This document shows, one piece after another, positions 7,601-17,038 of a DNA stretch of 27,815 nucleotides. The stretch's first letter is position 1. Each line of letters starts with the position of its first letter. Origin of the DNA: Bacteroidales bacterium (GTDB lineage Bacteria > Bacteroidota > Bacteroidia > Bacteroidales > F082); the NCBI GenBank assembly GCA_016281295.1, contig JAEEII010000110.1, positions 1 through 27,815 on the forward strand. The letters are read 5' to 3'. The translations under genes and the position numbers were made by a program. The notes under the pieces are model-generated. The model was not told the origin of the DNA and did not search any database. It saw nothing but the letters and a program-made list of their open reading frames with translations.

Positions 7601-9739
7601 TTATTTGATAACCAATTCTTTGATAATGTTGTCGCATTGTCCCACTTTCTCGATGCACCAAAGCAGATAACGAGCATCCATACAGATGGTGCGCTGTACT
7701 TTGTTTTCGAAGTTCAGGTCGCCGCTCATGGCTTCCCAGTTGCCGTCGAAAGCCAAGCCGATGAGGTTGCCTTCGCCGTCGATGACAGGACTGCCGGAGT
7801 TGCCACCGGTGATGTCGTTGGTGGTGATGAAGTTCACAACCAGCTCGCCTTTCTCATTGGCGTAGCGACCGTAGTCTTTGTTGGCCACTAGGTCGCGCAC
7901 ATCCTGTGGGATGTCGAACTCCGAGTTGCCTGGCACGTACTTGGCCATCACGCCGTCCATGGTGGTGTAGTAGTTGTAGCTGACAGCATCGGCTGCTTTG
8001 TAAGGCTCCACCGTTCCGTAGGTTAAACGCATGGTGAAGTTGGCGTCGGGGTAGAAGTTGCGGTCTTTTTGCATCTCCATCAGTCCCTTCATGTACAGAC
8101 GCTCGCCACGGTTCCCGAGGTTCTGTGCCTCTGCATATCGTTCATACAGCGTGCCGTACGACTCAATGAGGTTCTCCGAAAGTGAGTAGATGGGGTCTTT
8201 GTCGAGTTTCTTGGGTTTGCGGATCCATTTCTCCAAACGTGCTTTGTCGGTGAATACGGACTTCTGGAACGCTTTGGCGATATATTCGGTGAAGTCGCCT
8301 CCGTTCTCTTGGCCGATTCTCTGGATCTCGCTGGGCATCAGGTCGGTGGGGATGTTCTTGTAGAACAAAGTCAGCAAAGCAGCGGTCACGTCTTGATCCA
8401 AAGGCATGTTATAATCTTTGAAGAAGGTCTCCACACGGCCTTGCATCTTCTCGGCGGCGGCTTTGATGTCATCCTTAGCGGCCTTTTCCTCAATCATCTT
8501 GTTGATGGCTCTGAAGCCACGGCTAAAGGAGATGGCCTCACCTCCGTTCCATCCAGCTTCGCGGTGATAGACAAACGACTTCTCAATCTCGTCGAGGATC
8601 TTCCATTTCTGTTCAATACCCTCAAAGATATCGCCATACTCGGCTTGGCGTTTGGGGTCGGCGTTAACCCAGTTTCTGAAATCCTCTTCCTGTGCCTGAC
8701 GTCTCTCAAACACATGGTTGCGCTTGAGTTGCTTCACCTGTCCGATGTAGTATTTCCAGTAGTTGGACACGCTTGCCTGTTTGGAGGCATATTGGATGAA
8801 CACCTTTTGGTCGGCGTCCAGGTGTTTGCGGTAGTTGTCGAGCTTGGTGGTGCGGCAGTCGATGATGGCAGGGCCTTCCTCTTCGATGATGTTCTTCACT
8901 GTATAGGAAGTGGAATAACGGTCGGTTGAGCCGGGATAGCCAAGGATCATGGCGTAGTCGCCGGGTTTCACGCCGTCAAGGTTGATGGGCAGGAACCATT
9001 TCGACTTCATGGGCACGTTGTCTTCGGAATAATTGGCGGGGTTGCCGTCTTTGTCCATATAAACACGGAAGATGTTGAAGTCGCCTTTGTGACGCGGCCA
9101 TGTCCAGTTGTCGGTGTCGGCGCCGTATTTGCCGATGCCCCATGGAGGACAGCATACCAGGCGCACGTCTTTGTATTCGATGTAGTCGAACAAGATGTAC
9201 TGGTTGCCGCTGTAGAAAGGCACCACCTCCACACGGTGGAAGTCTTTCTTGCCATAGTTGTCAACAATCTCTTTAGTGTTTTGGCGGATGAGTTTGTTCC
9301 GCTCGGCCTCTGTAGTCTCGGCGGTCACATCTTTCAGCACGGCCTCTGTCACGTCTTCCACTTGGTTCAGGAACAGCACGGACAGGCCGGGGTTGGGCAG
9401 TTCTTCTTCTTTGCTCTTAGCCCAGAAACCGTCAGTCAAATAGTCATGTTCCACTGAGGAGTGTTTCTGCACATAGCTCAATCCACAGTGGTGGTTGGTC
9501 AGCAGCAGGCCCTCGGCGGAGATGATTTCTCCGGTACAGCCACCACCGAATTGCACGATGGCGTCTTTGATACTCGGCTGGTTGAAGCTGAAGATTTGCT
9601 CCGCAGTGAGCTTGCAACCCAAACGCTGCATCTCGGCCAGGTTCTGGCCATTCAACGAATAAGGCAACCACATGCCTTCATCGGCTTTGGCAATCATCAC
9701 CGAAAGCAAAGCCAAGATCATCAATAATCCTTTTCTCAT
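7601..9739 (-). CDS. dpp7: S46 family dipeptidyl-peptidase, DPP7-like
   Basis: This encodes 712 residues, the usual length for Porphyromonas DPP7. ATG 9739 is preferred over a TTG three codons upstream because it gives a tidy signal peptide ending near AKA, leaving a mature start at DEGMWLPY. S46 enzymes release dipeptides from the N-terminus of peptides in the periplasm. The triad is visible: His84 in TNHHC, Asp220 in RHKGDF, and Ser648 in GGNSGSP. Eighteen residues after the Ser is a Gly in FDGNWE. In this family Gly there goes with hydrophobic/broad P1 preference (DPP7), and Arg with acidic preference (DPP11), so DPP7-type specificity is inferred. The gene follows purC by 23 bases in the same direction and is probably cotranscribed. 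It likely supports growth on peptides. Confidence 0.95.
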   Translation of the reverse strand: MRKGLLMILALLSVMIAKADEGMWLPYSLNGQNLAEMQRLGCKLTAEQIFSFNQPSIKDAIVQFGGGCTGEIISAEGLLLTNHHCGLSYVQKHSSVEHDYLTDGFWAKSKEEELPNPGLSVLFLNQVEDVTEAVLKDVTAETTEAERNKLIRQNTKEIVDNYGKKDFHRVEVVPFYSGNQYILFDYIEYKDVRLVCCPPWGIGKYGADTDNWTWPRHKGDFNIFRVYMDKDGNPANYSEDNVPMKSKWFLPINLDGVKPGDYAMILGYPGSTDRYSTSYTVKNIIEEEGPAIIDCRTTKLDNYRKHLDADQKVFIQYASKQASVSNYWKYYIGQVKQLKRNHVFERRQAQEEDFRNWVNADPKRQAEYGDIFEGIEQKWKILDEIEKSFVYHREAGWNGGEAISFSRGFRAINKMIEEKAAKDDIKAAAEKMQGRVETFFKDYNMPLDQDVTAALLTLFYKNIPTDLMPSEIQRIGQENGGDFTEYIAKAFQKSVFTDKARLEKWIRKPKKLDKDPIYSLSENLIESYGTLYERYAEAQNLGNRGERLYMKGLMEMQKDRNFYPDANFTMRLTYGTVEPYKAADAVSYNYYTTMDGVMAKYVPGNSEFDIPQDVRDLVANKDYGRYANEKGELVVNFITTNDITGGNSGSPVIDGEGNLIGLAFDGNWEAMSGDLNFENKVQRTICMDARYLLWCIEKVGQCDNIIKELVIK

Positions 9740-9762
9740 AATACTCAATTCTTAATTCTTTA

Positions 9763-10707
9763 TTAGTGTCTAAAGTAGGCCATCACGTTTTCTTCAATAC
9801 GCTTGGCTAAGTCTTCCGAATCCGGGGCTTTCTCAAAAGGATGACCTGTCACTTTTTCATAAAGCTCGATGTAGCGTTCCGACACACTCTCTACATATTC
9901 GGGGGTCATCTCGGGTACCTGTTGGCCTTCTTTGCCTTGGAAGCCGTTGGCCATCAGCCATTCACGCACAAACTCCTTGGAGAGTTGCACTTGAGGTTCG
10001 CCTTTGGCAAAACGTTCCTCATATTGGTCGGCGATGAAATAACGTGAGGAGTCGGGGGTGTGAATCTCGTCCATTAAGACGACGGTGTCGCCTATTTTGC
10101 CAAATTCGTATTTGGTATCGACCAAGATCAGTCCGTGTTTGGCGGCAATCTCGGTGCCACGCTGGAATAACTTGCGGGTGATGTCTTCAATCTGGACATA
10201 ATCCTGTTCGCTGATCAGCCCTCGGCCGATGATTTCCTCGCGGGAGATGTCCTCATCGTGTCCCTCTTCTGCTTTGGTGGTGGGGGTGATGATGGGGGTC
10301 TCGAAGCGTTGGTGTTCACTCATGCCATCAGGGATTTGCACGCCGCAGATGGTATGTTGGCCGCTTTTATAGGTGCGCCATGAGCTTCCTGTGAGGTAAC
10401 CTCTGATAATCATCTCGATAGGGAAGGGCTTGCACAGCTTGCCGATGGTTACCATCGGGTCGGGCGTGGCGAGTTTCCAGTTCGGAACGATGTCGGCGGT
10501 AGCATCAAGGAACATAGCGGCAATCTGGTTCAACACCTGTCCCTTGTAGGGGATGCCCTTAGGCAGGATGACGTCAAATGCCGAGATGCGGTCGGTGGCG
10601 ACCATCACCATGTATTCGTCTCTGATAAAATAACAGTCACGGACCTTGCCGTGATACACCTTGGTCTGGCCAGGGAAATTGAAATCAGTCTTCGTCAGTG
10701 CTTTCAT
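9763..10707 (-). CDS. purC: Phosphoribosylaminoimidazole-succinocarboxamide (SAICAR) synthase
   Basis: This encodes 314 residues. The enzyme joins CAIR and L-aspartate with ATP to form SAICAR in de novo purine synthesis in the cytosol. Family features include the N-terminal GKVRDCYFI loop, the [15 protein letters not shown] signature, the [13 protein letters not shown] segment and the LVDTKYEFG motif. Length matches the longer form common in Bacteroidetes rather than the ~240-residue E. coli form. The ATG at 10707 lies inside the end of phoH (23-base overlap), which implies translational coupling. No strong Shine-Dalgarno is seen, as is usual in this phylum. Confidence 0.96.
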   Translation of the reverse strand: MKALTKTDFNFPGQTKVYHGKVRDCYFIRDEYMVMVATDRISAFDVILPKGIPYKGQVLNQIAAMFLDATADIVPNWKLATPDPMVTIGKLCKPFPIEMIIRGYLTGSSWRTYKSGQHTICGVQIPDGMSEHQRFETPIITPTTKAEEGHDEDISREEIIGRGLISEQDYVQIEDITRKLFQRGTEIAAKHGLILVDTKYEFGKIGDTVVLMDEIHTPDSSRYFIADQYEERFAKGEPQVQLSKEFVREWLMANGFQGKEGQQVPEMTPEYVESVSERYIELYEKVTGHPFEKAPDSEDLAKRIEENVMAYFRH

Positions 10708-11650
10708 TATGATGTTGCTTATATGCGTTAATAATATCTGTAACTAATCTATGCCTCACCACGTCTTTGTCATCCAGGAAGATGAACTCGATGCCTTTCA
10801 CGTCTTTGAGTACCTCTATGGCCTGGGGCAGCCCTGAAGGGGTCTTGGGCGGGAGGTCGATTTGCGTGATGTCGCCTGTGACGATGAATTTTGCGGAGCG
10901 TCCCATGCGGGTGAGAAACATCTTCAGCTGGCTACGTGTGGCGTTTTGTGCCTCGTCGAGGATCACGAAGGCGTGGTCCAAAGTGCGACCTCTCATGAAT
11001 GCCAGCGGAGCGATTTCGATGGTATGGTCTTCGATGTAGCCTTCCAGCTTCGAGGAGGGGATCATGTCGCGCAAGGCGTCATACAAAGGCTGGAGATAGG
11101 GGTCCAGCTTGTCTTTCAAGTCACCGGGCAAGAAGCCAAGATGCTCGTCGGCTTCCACTGCGGGACGGGTCAGGATGATGCGTCGTACCTGCCGTGCCTT
11201 CAAGGCTCTTACGGCCAATGCCACTGCGGTATAGGTCTTGCCAGTCCCCGCCGGCCCGATGGCAAATACCAAGTCCTTATGCTCCGAAGCACTGACCATC
11301 CGCTTCTGGTTGGCGGTGATGGCCTTGATGGGCATCCCGCCACGTCCGAATACCAACACGTCGCTCTCCGACATCTTCTGCTGTAACTCATCGTCGGAGT
11401 TGGCCAGCATCACGTCCTCAATGTCTTTCTCCTCAATCTTGCCCTTCCGCTCCAACTGCACCGTCAACATCTCGAAACGGCTGATGAACTGCTCCATCTC
11501 TTCCTCATCGCCCATCACCTTCACAAAGTCGCCTCTCGCTATGATTTTCAGCTTCGGAAACAGGGATTTGACCTTATCCAAGTACTTGTCGTTGGGCCCG
11601 TACAGGTCCTTCGGATCCACATTTTCTATCTGAAGTATCTGTTCTGCCAT
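10685..11650 (-). CDS. phoH: PhoH-like ATPase
   Basis: This encodes 321 residues from ATG 11650. A 28-codon upstream extension is rejected because a promoter-like box falls within it and the family begins near [10 protein letters not shown]. An N-terminal KH-like region (residues about 10-80) precedes a P-loop ATPase core: Walker A GPAGTGKT at 132-139 and Walker B VILDEAQ at 229-235, with the FMRGRTL segment just before. PhoH proteins are cytosolic nucleotide-binding proteins linked to RNA metabolism and, in some bacteria, the phosphate response; the exact role here is unknown. The gene heads a run with purC and the peptidase gene. Confidence 0.93.
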   Translation of the reverse strand: MAEQILQIENVDPKDLYGPNDKYLDKVKSLFPKLKIIARGDFVKVMGDEEEMEQFISRFEMLTVQLERKGKIEEKDIEDVMLANSDDELQQKMSESDVLVFGRGGMPIKAITANQKRMVSASEHKDLVFAIGPAGTGKTYTAVALAVRALKARQVRRIILTRPAVEADEHLGFLPGDLKDKLDPYLQPLYDALRDMIPSSKLEGYIEDHTIEIAPLAFMRGRTLDHAFVILDEAQNATRSQLKMFLTRMGRSAKFIVTGDITQIDLPPKTPSGLPQAIEVLKDVKGIEFIFLDDKDVVRHRLVTDIINAYKQHHNESTDED

Positions 11651-11669
11651 TTTTGTTCGTAAATTTTTG

Positions 11670-11677
11670 CAAAGGTA
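11670..11677 (-). promoter_or_regulatory. Candidate -7 box for phoH
   Basis: On the minus strand this reads TACCTTTG, matching the Bacteroidetes -7 consensus TAnnTTTG. It lies 19 bases before the phoH ATG. No convincing TTTG -33 element is visible at the usual spacing. Confidence 0.5.
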
Positions 11678-11712
11678 ATGAATTGTTTTTTTTCTTTTTT
11701 CATGATAAGTAT

Positions 11713-11720
11713 TATCTTTG
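11713..11720 (+). promoter_or_regulatory. Candidate -7 box for the SAM hydrolase gene
   Basis: TATCTTTG matches TAnnTTTG and would give a leader of roughly 20-25 bases before ATG 11750. It sits back to back with the phoH box, so both genes appear to be driven from one ~100-bp divergent region. Confidence 0.55.
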
Positions 11721-11749
11721 CATTCCAAACACATTTTATTTATAATAGG

Positions 11750-12529
11750 ATGGCTATTATCACGTTGACAAGCGATTGGGGGACCTCCGATTATTATGCG
11801 GCAGCTGTGAAAGGTGTGATTTTGTCACAAATGCCCAATGTCACCATTGTGGACATCACACATGATATCGCGCCTTTCAACATCGCTCAGGCGGGTTTCA
11901 CTTTGCGTAATTGTTACCGTAACTTCCCGGAAGGAACCATCCATATCATTGCGGTGGAGACTATCGAGTCAGATGTCAATCCCCATGTGGTGGTGAAAGC
12001 GCATGGACAGTATTTTATCTCCACCGACAACGGGATCTTCAGCCATATCTTCGACAACGACTATGAAGAGGCAGTGTTTATCGATGTGGAACAGGACACT
12101 GACTTCTTTACTTTCAGCACCCGTGACCGCTTTGCCAAGGTTGCCGTCATGATCGCCCAAGGTGTGCCGCTGTCTAACATCGGTGCGCGACGCGAACGCC
12201 TCAACGATGGGGGCACGTTCTGTGCCATCGTCAAGAAAGACATCATCGAAGGCATCGTCATCCATATCGACTCCTACGACAACCTCATCACCAACATTCC
12301 TAAGGAGTTGTTCGACGAGGTTGGACAGGGACGTGACTTCACCATCAAGGTCAAAGGCGACCTTTATATCATCGAGGAGATCTCTGAGAGCTACGACGAT
12401 GTGGATCATCTCGACCCCGTGGCGCTCTTCGGCACCCACGGCTACCTCGAAATCGCCCTCAACCATGCCAAGATGGCGTCACTTTGGGGCATCGAGCTTC
12501 GCTCCACCATCCAGGTGGTTTTCCATTAA
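11750..12529 (+). CDS. SAM hydrolase / SAM hydroxide adenosyltransferase (DUF62 family)
   Basis: This encodes 259 residues. Family members split S-adenosylmethionine to adenosine and methionine using a water-derived hydroxide. The N-terminus ITLTSDWGTSDYYAAAVKG, the VDITHDIAPFNIAQAGFTL block and the ISTDNGIFSHIF segment are diagnostic of DUF62. The C-terminal beta-barrel region is present and the length is normal. The ATG at 11750 begins at the conserved family N-terminus and follows the -7 box; an upstream in-frame start at 11678 would lie before that box. The gene stands alone and diverges from phoH. Its physiological role in Bacteroidetes is not established. Confidence 0.9.
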   Translation: MAIITLTSDWGTSDYYAAAVKGVILSQMPNVTIVDITHDIAPFNIAQAGFTLRNCYRNFPEGTIHIIAVETIESDVNPHVVVKAHGQYFISTDNGIFSHIFDNDYEEAVFIDVEQDTDFFTFSTRDRFAKVAVMIAQGVPLSNIGARRERLNDGGTFCAIVKKDIIEGIVIHIDSYDNLITNIPKELFDEVGQGRDFTIKVKGDLYIIEEISESYDDVDHLDPVALFGTHGYLEIALNHAKMASLWGIELRSTIQVVFH

Positions 12530-12544
12530 CGTTCGCTTTGGTTA

Positions 12545-12646
12545 TTATGCTTTTGTCTGGCGATTAAACACTTCATCGTGAGTTAAATAATCTCCTGCCT
12601 CGAACGCAGCCTCGGCTTCGTCAAGCATGGCATCTATTTCTTCCAT
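12545..12646 (-). CDS. 33-residue ORF resembling the C-terminal tail of a type II antitoxin
   Basis: The ORF runs from ATG 12646 to TAA 12545-12547. An in-frame stop lies two codons upstream of the ATG, so it cannot be longer. The product contains IDAMLDEAEAAFEAG followed by LTHDEVFNRQ. This resembles the C-terminal tails of small antitoxins, which typically read like a 'DEAEAxxxAG-x-SHEEV' helix-turn-helix pair, but the DNA-binding N-terminus is missing and no toxin gene is next to it. The start overlaps the last 26 bases of the PAP2 gene. It may be a degraded antitoxin remnant, a stand-alone small protein, or chance. The resemblance is from memory and is not a search result. Confidence 0.4.
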   Translation of the reverse strand: MEEIDAMLDEAEAAFEAGDYLTHDEVFNRQTKA

Positions 12647-13202
12647 TTTTTATTTCATTTGATTTACAAATACTTAGCTTGCGTAGCACCATAGCACCTA
12701 ACAAGCCGATGAGAATTCCCAAAGCTGCTCCAGCCACTATATCCCCAGGATAATGCACGCCCACATAAATCCTGCTGTAACTCGATAAAAACGCCCAGCC
12801 ATACAACACCCACCCAATCCAACGGTAACGCCTCCATAATACGCCGGTCAAATACGAAGCCACGGCAAAGGTGTTGGCGGCGTGCGACGAAACAAAGCCA
12901 AACCGCCCTCCAGGCAAGCCATTCGGCAAATGCACTAACCCTTCCAATTCAGGGTTGAAACAGGGTCTCAAACGCTGAAACAAGGGCTTGCACACATGTG
13001 CCGAAAGCTGGTCAGAACAAAGAATCACCACACAAACCCCTAACAAAATCCACCATCCGCGTTTCCCGAATTGCTTGAAAACCAAAAACAACAACAGCAA
13101 GTAAAGTGGAATCCATGGCCACATCTCTGTGATGGCAACCATCACCGGATCCAGCCAGTCAGCATGCAACCCGTTCAAAAACAAAAAGAGTTGTGCATCC
13201 AT
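12621..13202 (-). CDS. PAP2 family membrane phosphatase
   Basis: This encodes 193 residues with several hydrophobic membrane segments. All three motifs of the type 2 phosphatidic acid phosphatase superfamily are visible: K72-x6-R79-P80 (KPLFQRLRP), SSH at 105-107, and S143-R144-x5-H150-x3-D154 (SRIYVGVHYPGD). Members dephosphorylate lipid phosphates at the membrane, such as undecaprenyl pyrophosphate or phosphatidic acid. Position behind PBP1A and obgE would suit an undecaprenyl-pyrophosphate role, but substrate cannot be told from sequence. The last ~16 residues (CKSNEIKNGRNRCHA) look unstructured and run into the following 33-codon ORF. Confidence 0.9.
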   Translation of the reverse strand: MDAQLFLFLNGLHADWLDPVMVAITEMWPWIPLYLLLLFLVFKQFGKRGWWILLGVCVVILCSDQLSAHVCKPLFQRLRPCFNPELEGLVHLPNGLPGGRFGFVSSHAANTFAVASYLTGVLWRRYRWIGWVLYGWAFLSSYSRIYVGVHYPGDIVAGAALGILIGLLGAMVLRKLSICKSNEIKNGRNRCHA

Positions 13203-13236
13203 CTCTAACCTCTAATCTCTAACCTCTAACCTCTCA
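13201..13236. repeat. Short (TCTAACC)n-type linker between obgE and the PAP2 gene
   Basis: The spacer is made almost wholly of near-identical 7-8 base words reading TCTAACC on the plus strand (GGTTAGAG on the coding strand). Similar words occur before gldH (17024-17040) and after lemA (18916-18928). Confidence 0.6.
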
Positions 13237-14232
13237 GTTATCCCCTCCCAAAGTCAGCCAAATCAAATCCTTCAACTCGTCAATGCCTTTGCCAATGACA
13301 GAACTGATGAAGACATGCGGAATCTTCTTGGGCAAATGTTTCTTGATTTCCTTGATGGTGTCCTCATCCACGAGGTCGCATTTGGTAATGGCTAATATGC
13401 GATCCTTATCCATCAACTCGGGATTGTATTTCTTCAGCTCGTTAAGCAAGATCTCATACTCTTTCTTTACATCCTCCGTGTTGGCAGGCACCATGAATAA
13501 CAATGTTGAATTTCTTTCTATATGCCTCAAAAACCTGATACCCAGTCCTTTGCCTTCTGCTGCACCTTCAATGATGCCAGGAATGTCGGCCATGACGAAG
13601 CTTCGGTGGTCACGATAGCTGACGATGCCTAAGTTGGGCACCAAGGTGGTAAAGGGGTAGTCGGCGATTTCAGGTTTGGCGGCAGAGACGACCGACAGCA
13701 ACGTTGACTTGCCAGCGTTGGGGAAGCCTACCAGTCCTACATCGGCCAAGAGCTTGAGCTCCAGGATGATCCAGCACTCTTGTGAAGGCTCTCCTGGCTG
13801 TGCGAACTTTGGAGCTTGCATCGTCGCCGATTTAAAGAACGCGTTGCCTTTTCCTCCGCGACCGCCTTTCAGCAGCACGATGGTCTGGCCGTCTTCAGTG
13901 ATCTCGCCCAAAGGTTTACGGGTCTCAGCCTCGTATGCCACGGTTCCCAATGGCACATCGATAAACACATCTTTGCCTGCGGCGCCGGTCAGCTGGTTGC
14001 TGCCTCCCGGGACACCGTCCTCGGCTAACAGGTGCTTGGTGTAACGCAGGTGCAGCAACGTCCATAGCTGGGCGTTGCCTCTCAGGATGATGTTGCCTCC
14101 ACGACCGCCATCACCGCCATCGGGTCCTCCCTTGGGGATGTATTTCTCCCTTCGGAAATGCAGTGACCCCGCACCGCCTTTGCCCGAGCGGCAAAAGATT
14201 TTCACATAATCAACGAAATTGGAACTTGCCAT
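13234..14232 (-). CDS. obgE: Obg family GTPase
   Basis: This encodes 332 residues. Obg is an essential GTPase that binds the 50S ribosomal subunit and acts in ribosome assembly and stress control. The Gly-rich Obg fold fills residues 1-160 ([24 protein letters not shown]). The G domain follows, with G1 GFPNAGKS at 169-176, the switch segment [12 protein letters not shown]3 DIPG at 216-219 and G4 TKCD at 283-286. The protein ends after the G domain and lacks the C-terminal OCT domain of Gram-positive Obg, as expected for this phylum. It follows the PBP1A gene by 29 bases. Confidence 0.97.
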   Translation of the reverse strand: MASSNFVDYVKIFCRSGKGGAGSLHFRREKYIPKGGPDGGDGGRGGNIILRGNAQLWTLLHLRYTKHLLAEDGVPGGSNQLTGAAGKDVFIDVPLGTVAYEAETRKPLGEITEDGQTIVLLKGGRGGKGNAFFKSATMQAPKFAQPGEPSQECWIILELKLLADVGLVGFPNAGKSTLLSVVSAAKPEIADYPFTTLVPNLGIVSYRDHRSFVMADIPGIIEGAAEGKGLGIRFLRHIERNSTLLFMVPANTEDVKKEYEILLNELKKYNPELMDKDRILAITKCDLVDEDTIKEIKKHLPKKIPHVFISSVIGKGIDELKDLIWLTLGGDN

Positions 14233-14261
14233 AATAATTTTGTTTTAGGTTTATTGTTAGG

Positions 14262-16532
14262 TTAAAACGAGTCAATGGATTCGATGGCGTCGTAGTCTTT
14301 TTCCTCTTTGCCACAGTCAAAGTTCAAGTCCATGTCGGGGGCCACGGGTTTTGGGAAGTCGCCTTTGCTGACGTTCAGCGTAGGATCGGCGTACACCTTT
14401 TTCATATAAATGGCCCAGATGGGCAAGGCGGTGTGTGAGCCTTGTCCTAAGGCGGTGCTGCGGAAGTGCACGCTGCGGTCTTCAGCGCCGACCCACACGC
14501 CGGTGGTCAAGTCAGGAGTGATGCCCATGAAATAGCCGTCACTTTGGTTCTGTGTGGTTCCCGTCTTGCCCGCGATGGGGTTGTTCAGGTTATACATGAA
14601 ACGCAAACGTCCGCCCGTGCCGCTCTGCACCACGCCTTTCATCAGCTCGATCATCTTGTAGGCGGTCACCTCGCTCATGGCTTCGTTCTCTTCTGGAGAG
14701 AAACGCTGGATGACGTTGCCGTTCTTGTCCTCGATCTTGGTGATGAACATTGGTTTGATATACACCCCTTGGTTGGCGAAGGTGCTCATGGCTCCTACCA
14801 TCTCGATGAGCTTCAGGTCACACACGCCAAGACAGATGGCGGGCACAGGGTCGATGGGTGACTCCACGCCCATGCGGCGGGCCATGGTAATCACGGCTTG
14901 CGGACCGAAACGGTTCATCAGATAGGCCGAGATCCAGTTGTTCGACTGAGCCAACGCCCATTTCAAGGTCACCTCTTCGTTGACGTGTTTGCCGCCGGAG
15001 TTTCTTGGTGACCAGAAGTCGCCGTTTTCCAACTGAATGTTATAGGGGATGTTGGGGATCTTTGTGCAGGGTGTGTATTCGCCCTCCTGCATGGCCAGCG
15101 TGTAAAGGAAAGGCTTGAAGGTGGATCCCACCTGACGCTGTGCCTGGGTTACATGGTCGTATTTGAAGAACTGGTAGTCGATGCCGCCCACGTAAGCCTT
15201 CACATGGCCGGTGTGTGACTCGATGGAGACCAGACTGGTTTGCAAGAACCATTTGTAGTACCGGATGGAGTCCATGGGCGTCATCACGGTGTCGATGGGG
15301 CCGTTCCATGAGAACAGCTTCATCTCCACGGGGGTGTTGAACACTGCCTTGATGGAGTCGAGGCACAAGCCTTCGTTCTTGAGCTCCCGGTAACGGTCGC
15401 TGCGTTTCATCGAGGTCTCTATGATGTTGTCAATCTTGTCCTTGTCATTCAACGAGAACGGTGCGTTTTTCTGTCCTTTCCAGTGTTTGTAGAATAAGGG
15501 TTGCAAGTCTTTTCCCATGAACTCTTTGACGGCTTCCTCAGCGTAACGTTGCATGCGCGAGTCGATGGTGGTGTAGATCTTCAAGCCGTCACGGTAGATG
15601 TTGTATGGCTTCCCGTCGGCACGAGTATGGGTCTTGGCCCACTCGGTAAGTTCCTTGCGCAGGTACTCCCTGAAGTAGGTGGCCTGGCCTGTGTTATGGT
15701 CCATCACCCCGAAATGCGACATGTCGATGGGGATCTGTGAGATGGAGTCATATTGTTCGGAGGTGAGATAGCCGTTTTTCTCCATGCTTCTCAGCACGAT
15801 GTTACGTCGGTTCAAGGCATTCTCGGGGTTGCGCACCGGGCTGAAGCGGGTGGGGGCGTTGACCACACCGGCCATCAGCGCGGCTTCCTCGATGTTCAGC
15901 TCCTTGGGGGTCTTGTCGAAAAAGGTCTTGGCGGCGGAGCGGATGCCGAAGGCGTTATGTCCGAAGGCCACGGTGTTCAGATACATGGCCACAATCTCTT
16001 CTTTGGAGTAGTTGTATTCCAGCTTGGTGGCGGTGATCCACTCTTGGAACTTACGGATGACCAGGCGTACGGTGCTGAGGTTCTCGTCGCGGGGGAAGAG
16101 GTTCTTCGCCAGCTGTTGTGTGATGGTGCTGCCGCCGCCTTTTTTGTTGCCGGTCAGCACGCCGAAAGCCACGCGGAACAAAGAGCGGCTGTCGATGCCC
16201 GAGTGCTTCTCAAAGCGCTCGTCCTCAATGCTGATGAGGGCTTGGGGCAGGTAAGGGGAGAGGTCCGTGTAATACACGTTGGAACGGTTTTCCACATAAT
16301 AGGTGCCTAACACCTTGCCGTCGCATGAGATAATCTCCGTGGCCAGGTTGGTCTGGGGATTCTCCAACTCCTCGAAAGTCGGCATGGTGCCAAACAAGCC
16401 TTTGGCCACGCAGAAGAAAAATAAGATGACCACGACGATGCCGATTCCGAAGATGGTCCATAACACCTTCACTGGCTTTGAATCGTCTTGGCCTTTGGGC
16501 GACTGCTTCTTTTTCTTGTTCTGGACTTGCAT
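14262..16532 (-). CDS. Class A penicillin-binding protein (PBP1A type)
   Basis: This encodes 756 residues. It is a bifunctional peptidoglycan synthase anchored by one transmembrane helix (about 23-45). The GT51 glycosyltransferase part has catalytic Glu103 in EDERFEKHSG, then GGSTITQQLAKNLF (133-146) and RKFQEW. The transpeptidase part has the active-site Ser470 in STFK, SNN at 530-532 and KTGTT at 656-660. It polymerises glycan strands and cross-links peptides in the periplasm. The N-terminus is Lys/Gln rich and cytoplasmic. The gene starts 11 bases after gldH, an arrangement I recall as common in Bacteroidetes. The C-terminal tail is acidic and low in structure. Confidence 0.96.
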   Translation of the reverse strand: MQVQNKKKKQSPKGQDDSKPVKVLWTIFGIGIVVVILFFFCVAKGLFGTMPTFEELENPQTNLATEIISCDGKVLGTYYVENRSNVYYTDLSPYLPQALISIEDERFEKHSGIDSRSLFRVAFGVLTGNKKGGGSTITQQLAKNLFPRDENLSTVRLVIRKFQEWITATKLEYNYSKEEIVAMYLNTVAFGHNAFGIRSAAKTFFDKTPKELNIEEAALMAGVVNAPTRFSPVRNPENALNRRNIVLRSMEKNGYLTSEQYDSISQIPIDMSHFGVMDHNTGQATYFREYLRKELTEWAKTHTRADGKPYNIYRDGLKIYTTIDSRMQRYAEEAVKEFMGKDLQPLFYKHWKGQKNAPFSLNDKDKIDNIIETSMKRSDRYRELKNEGLCLDSIKAVFNTPVEMKLFSWNGPIDTVMTPMDSIRYYKWFLQTSLVSIESHTGHVKAYVGGIDYQFFKYDHVTQAQRQVGSTFKPFLYTLAMQEGEYTPCTKIPNIPYNIQLENGDFWSPRNSGGKHVNEEVTLKWALAQSNNWISAYLMNRFGPQAVITMARRMGVESPIDPVPAICLGVCDLKLIEMVGAMSTFANQGVYIKPMFITKIEDKNGNVIQRFSPEENEAMSEVTAYKMIELMKGVVQSGTGGRLRFMYNLNNPIAGKTGTTQNQSDGYFMGITPDLTTGVWVGAEDRSVHFRSTALGQGSHTALPIWAIYMKKVYADPTLNVSKGDFPKPVAPDMDLNFDCGKEEKDYDAIESIDSF

Positions 16533-16543
16533 AATGACTGTGA

Positions 16544-17014
16544 TTAATGCTGTTTCTCAATAAATAAGCCGATGTCGGAGATGCCTTTCAGCTCCGATTT
16601 CCGCATGGCTTGCTCGATTTCAAAATGATAGTTTCCTGCCAAGGGGAAACGCAGGTTGGGGTTCAGGGTGATCTTCACGTCTCTCATGCTGCCGCTGCTC
16701 TTTCCCACCCAATTCCCTTCAGGCGTTGCCAACACACATTCAATGGTGTCGTGGGTCAAGTTGCCGTTGGGCATACGGGTATGAAGAAAGAGGTAAAGGT
16801 TGCTGAAACGATAGTTCTCTAAATGCCGCAGTCCCAGCCCAAACGTGTAGATGCCAACGGTGTCTGTCACGTTCACGTCGAAGGGGATGCGGTTCTCCAC
16901 GTCCCATGACGCCTCTGGAATCACCACCCGCTGGTCGAATCCCTCATGATGACAAGCAGATAACACCACCCAAAATGATAATAGGAATAATATTGTAGTT
17001 CTTTTTCTTTTCAT
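16544..17014 (-). CDS. gldH: GldH family gliding-motility lipoprotein
   Basis: This encodes 156 residues. A lipoprotein signal (MKRKRTT, hydrophobic run, LSAC) places the lipidated Cys at residue 21. The mature part matches the GldH pattern: an Asp-Val-rich early strand region, YRFSNLYLFLHTRMPNG, GNWVGKSSGSMRD and FPLAGNYHFEIEQAMR. GldH is required for gliding in Flavobacterium johnsoniae but is widespread in non-gliding Bacteroidetes, where its role is unclear. Its place between ricT and the PBP1A gene supports the call. Confidence 0.93.
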   Translation of the reverse strand: MKRKRTTILFLLSFWVVLSACHHEGFDQRVVIPEASWDVENRIPFDVNVTDTVGIYTFGLGLRHLENYRFSNLYLFLHTRMPNGNLTHDTIECVLATPEGNWVGKSSGSMRDVKITLNPNLRFPLAGNYHFEIEQAMRKSELKGISDIGLFIEKQH

Positions 17015-17038
17015 CGCATTACATCTAACCTCTCAATT

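Noticed and set aside
9740..9748. TTG start three codons upstream for the S46 peptidase
   Set aside because: ATG 9739 gives the normal signal peptide and exactly the 712-residue family length.
11651..11734. N-terminal extension of phoH
   Set aside because: It crosses a -7 box and the divergent promoter region and is unlike the family N-terminus.
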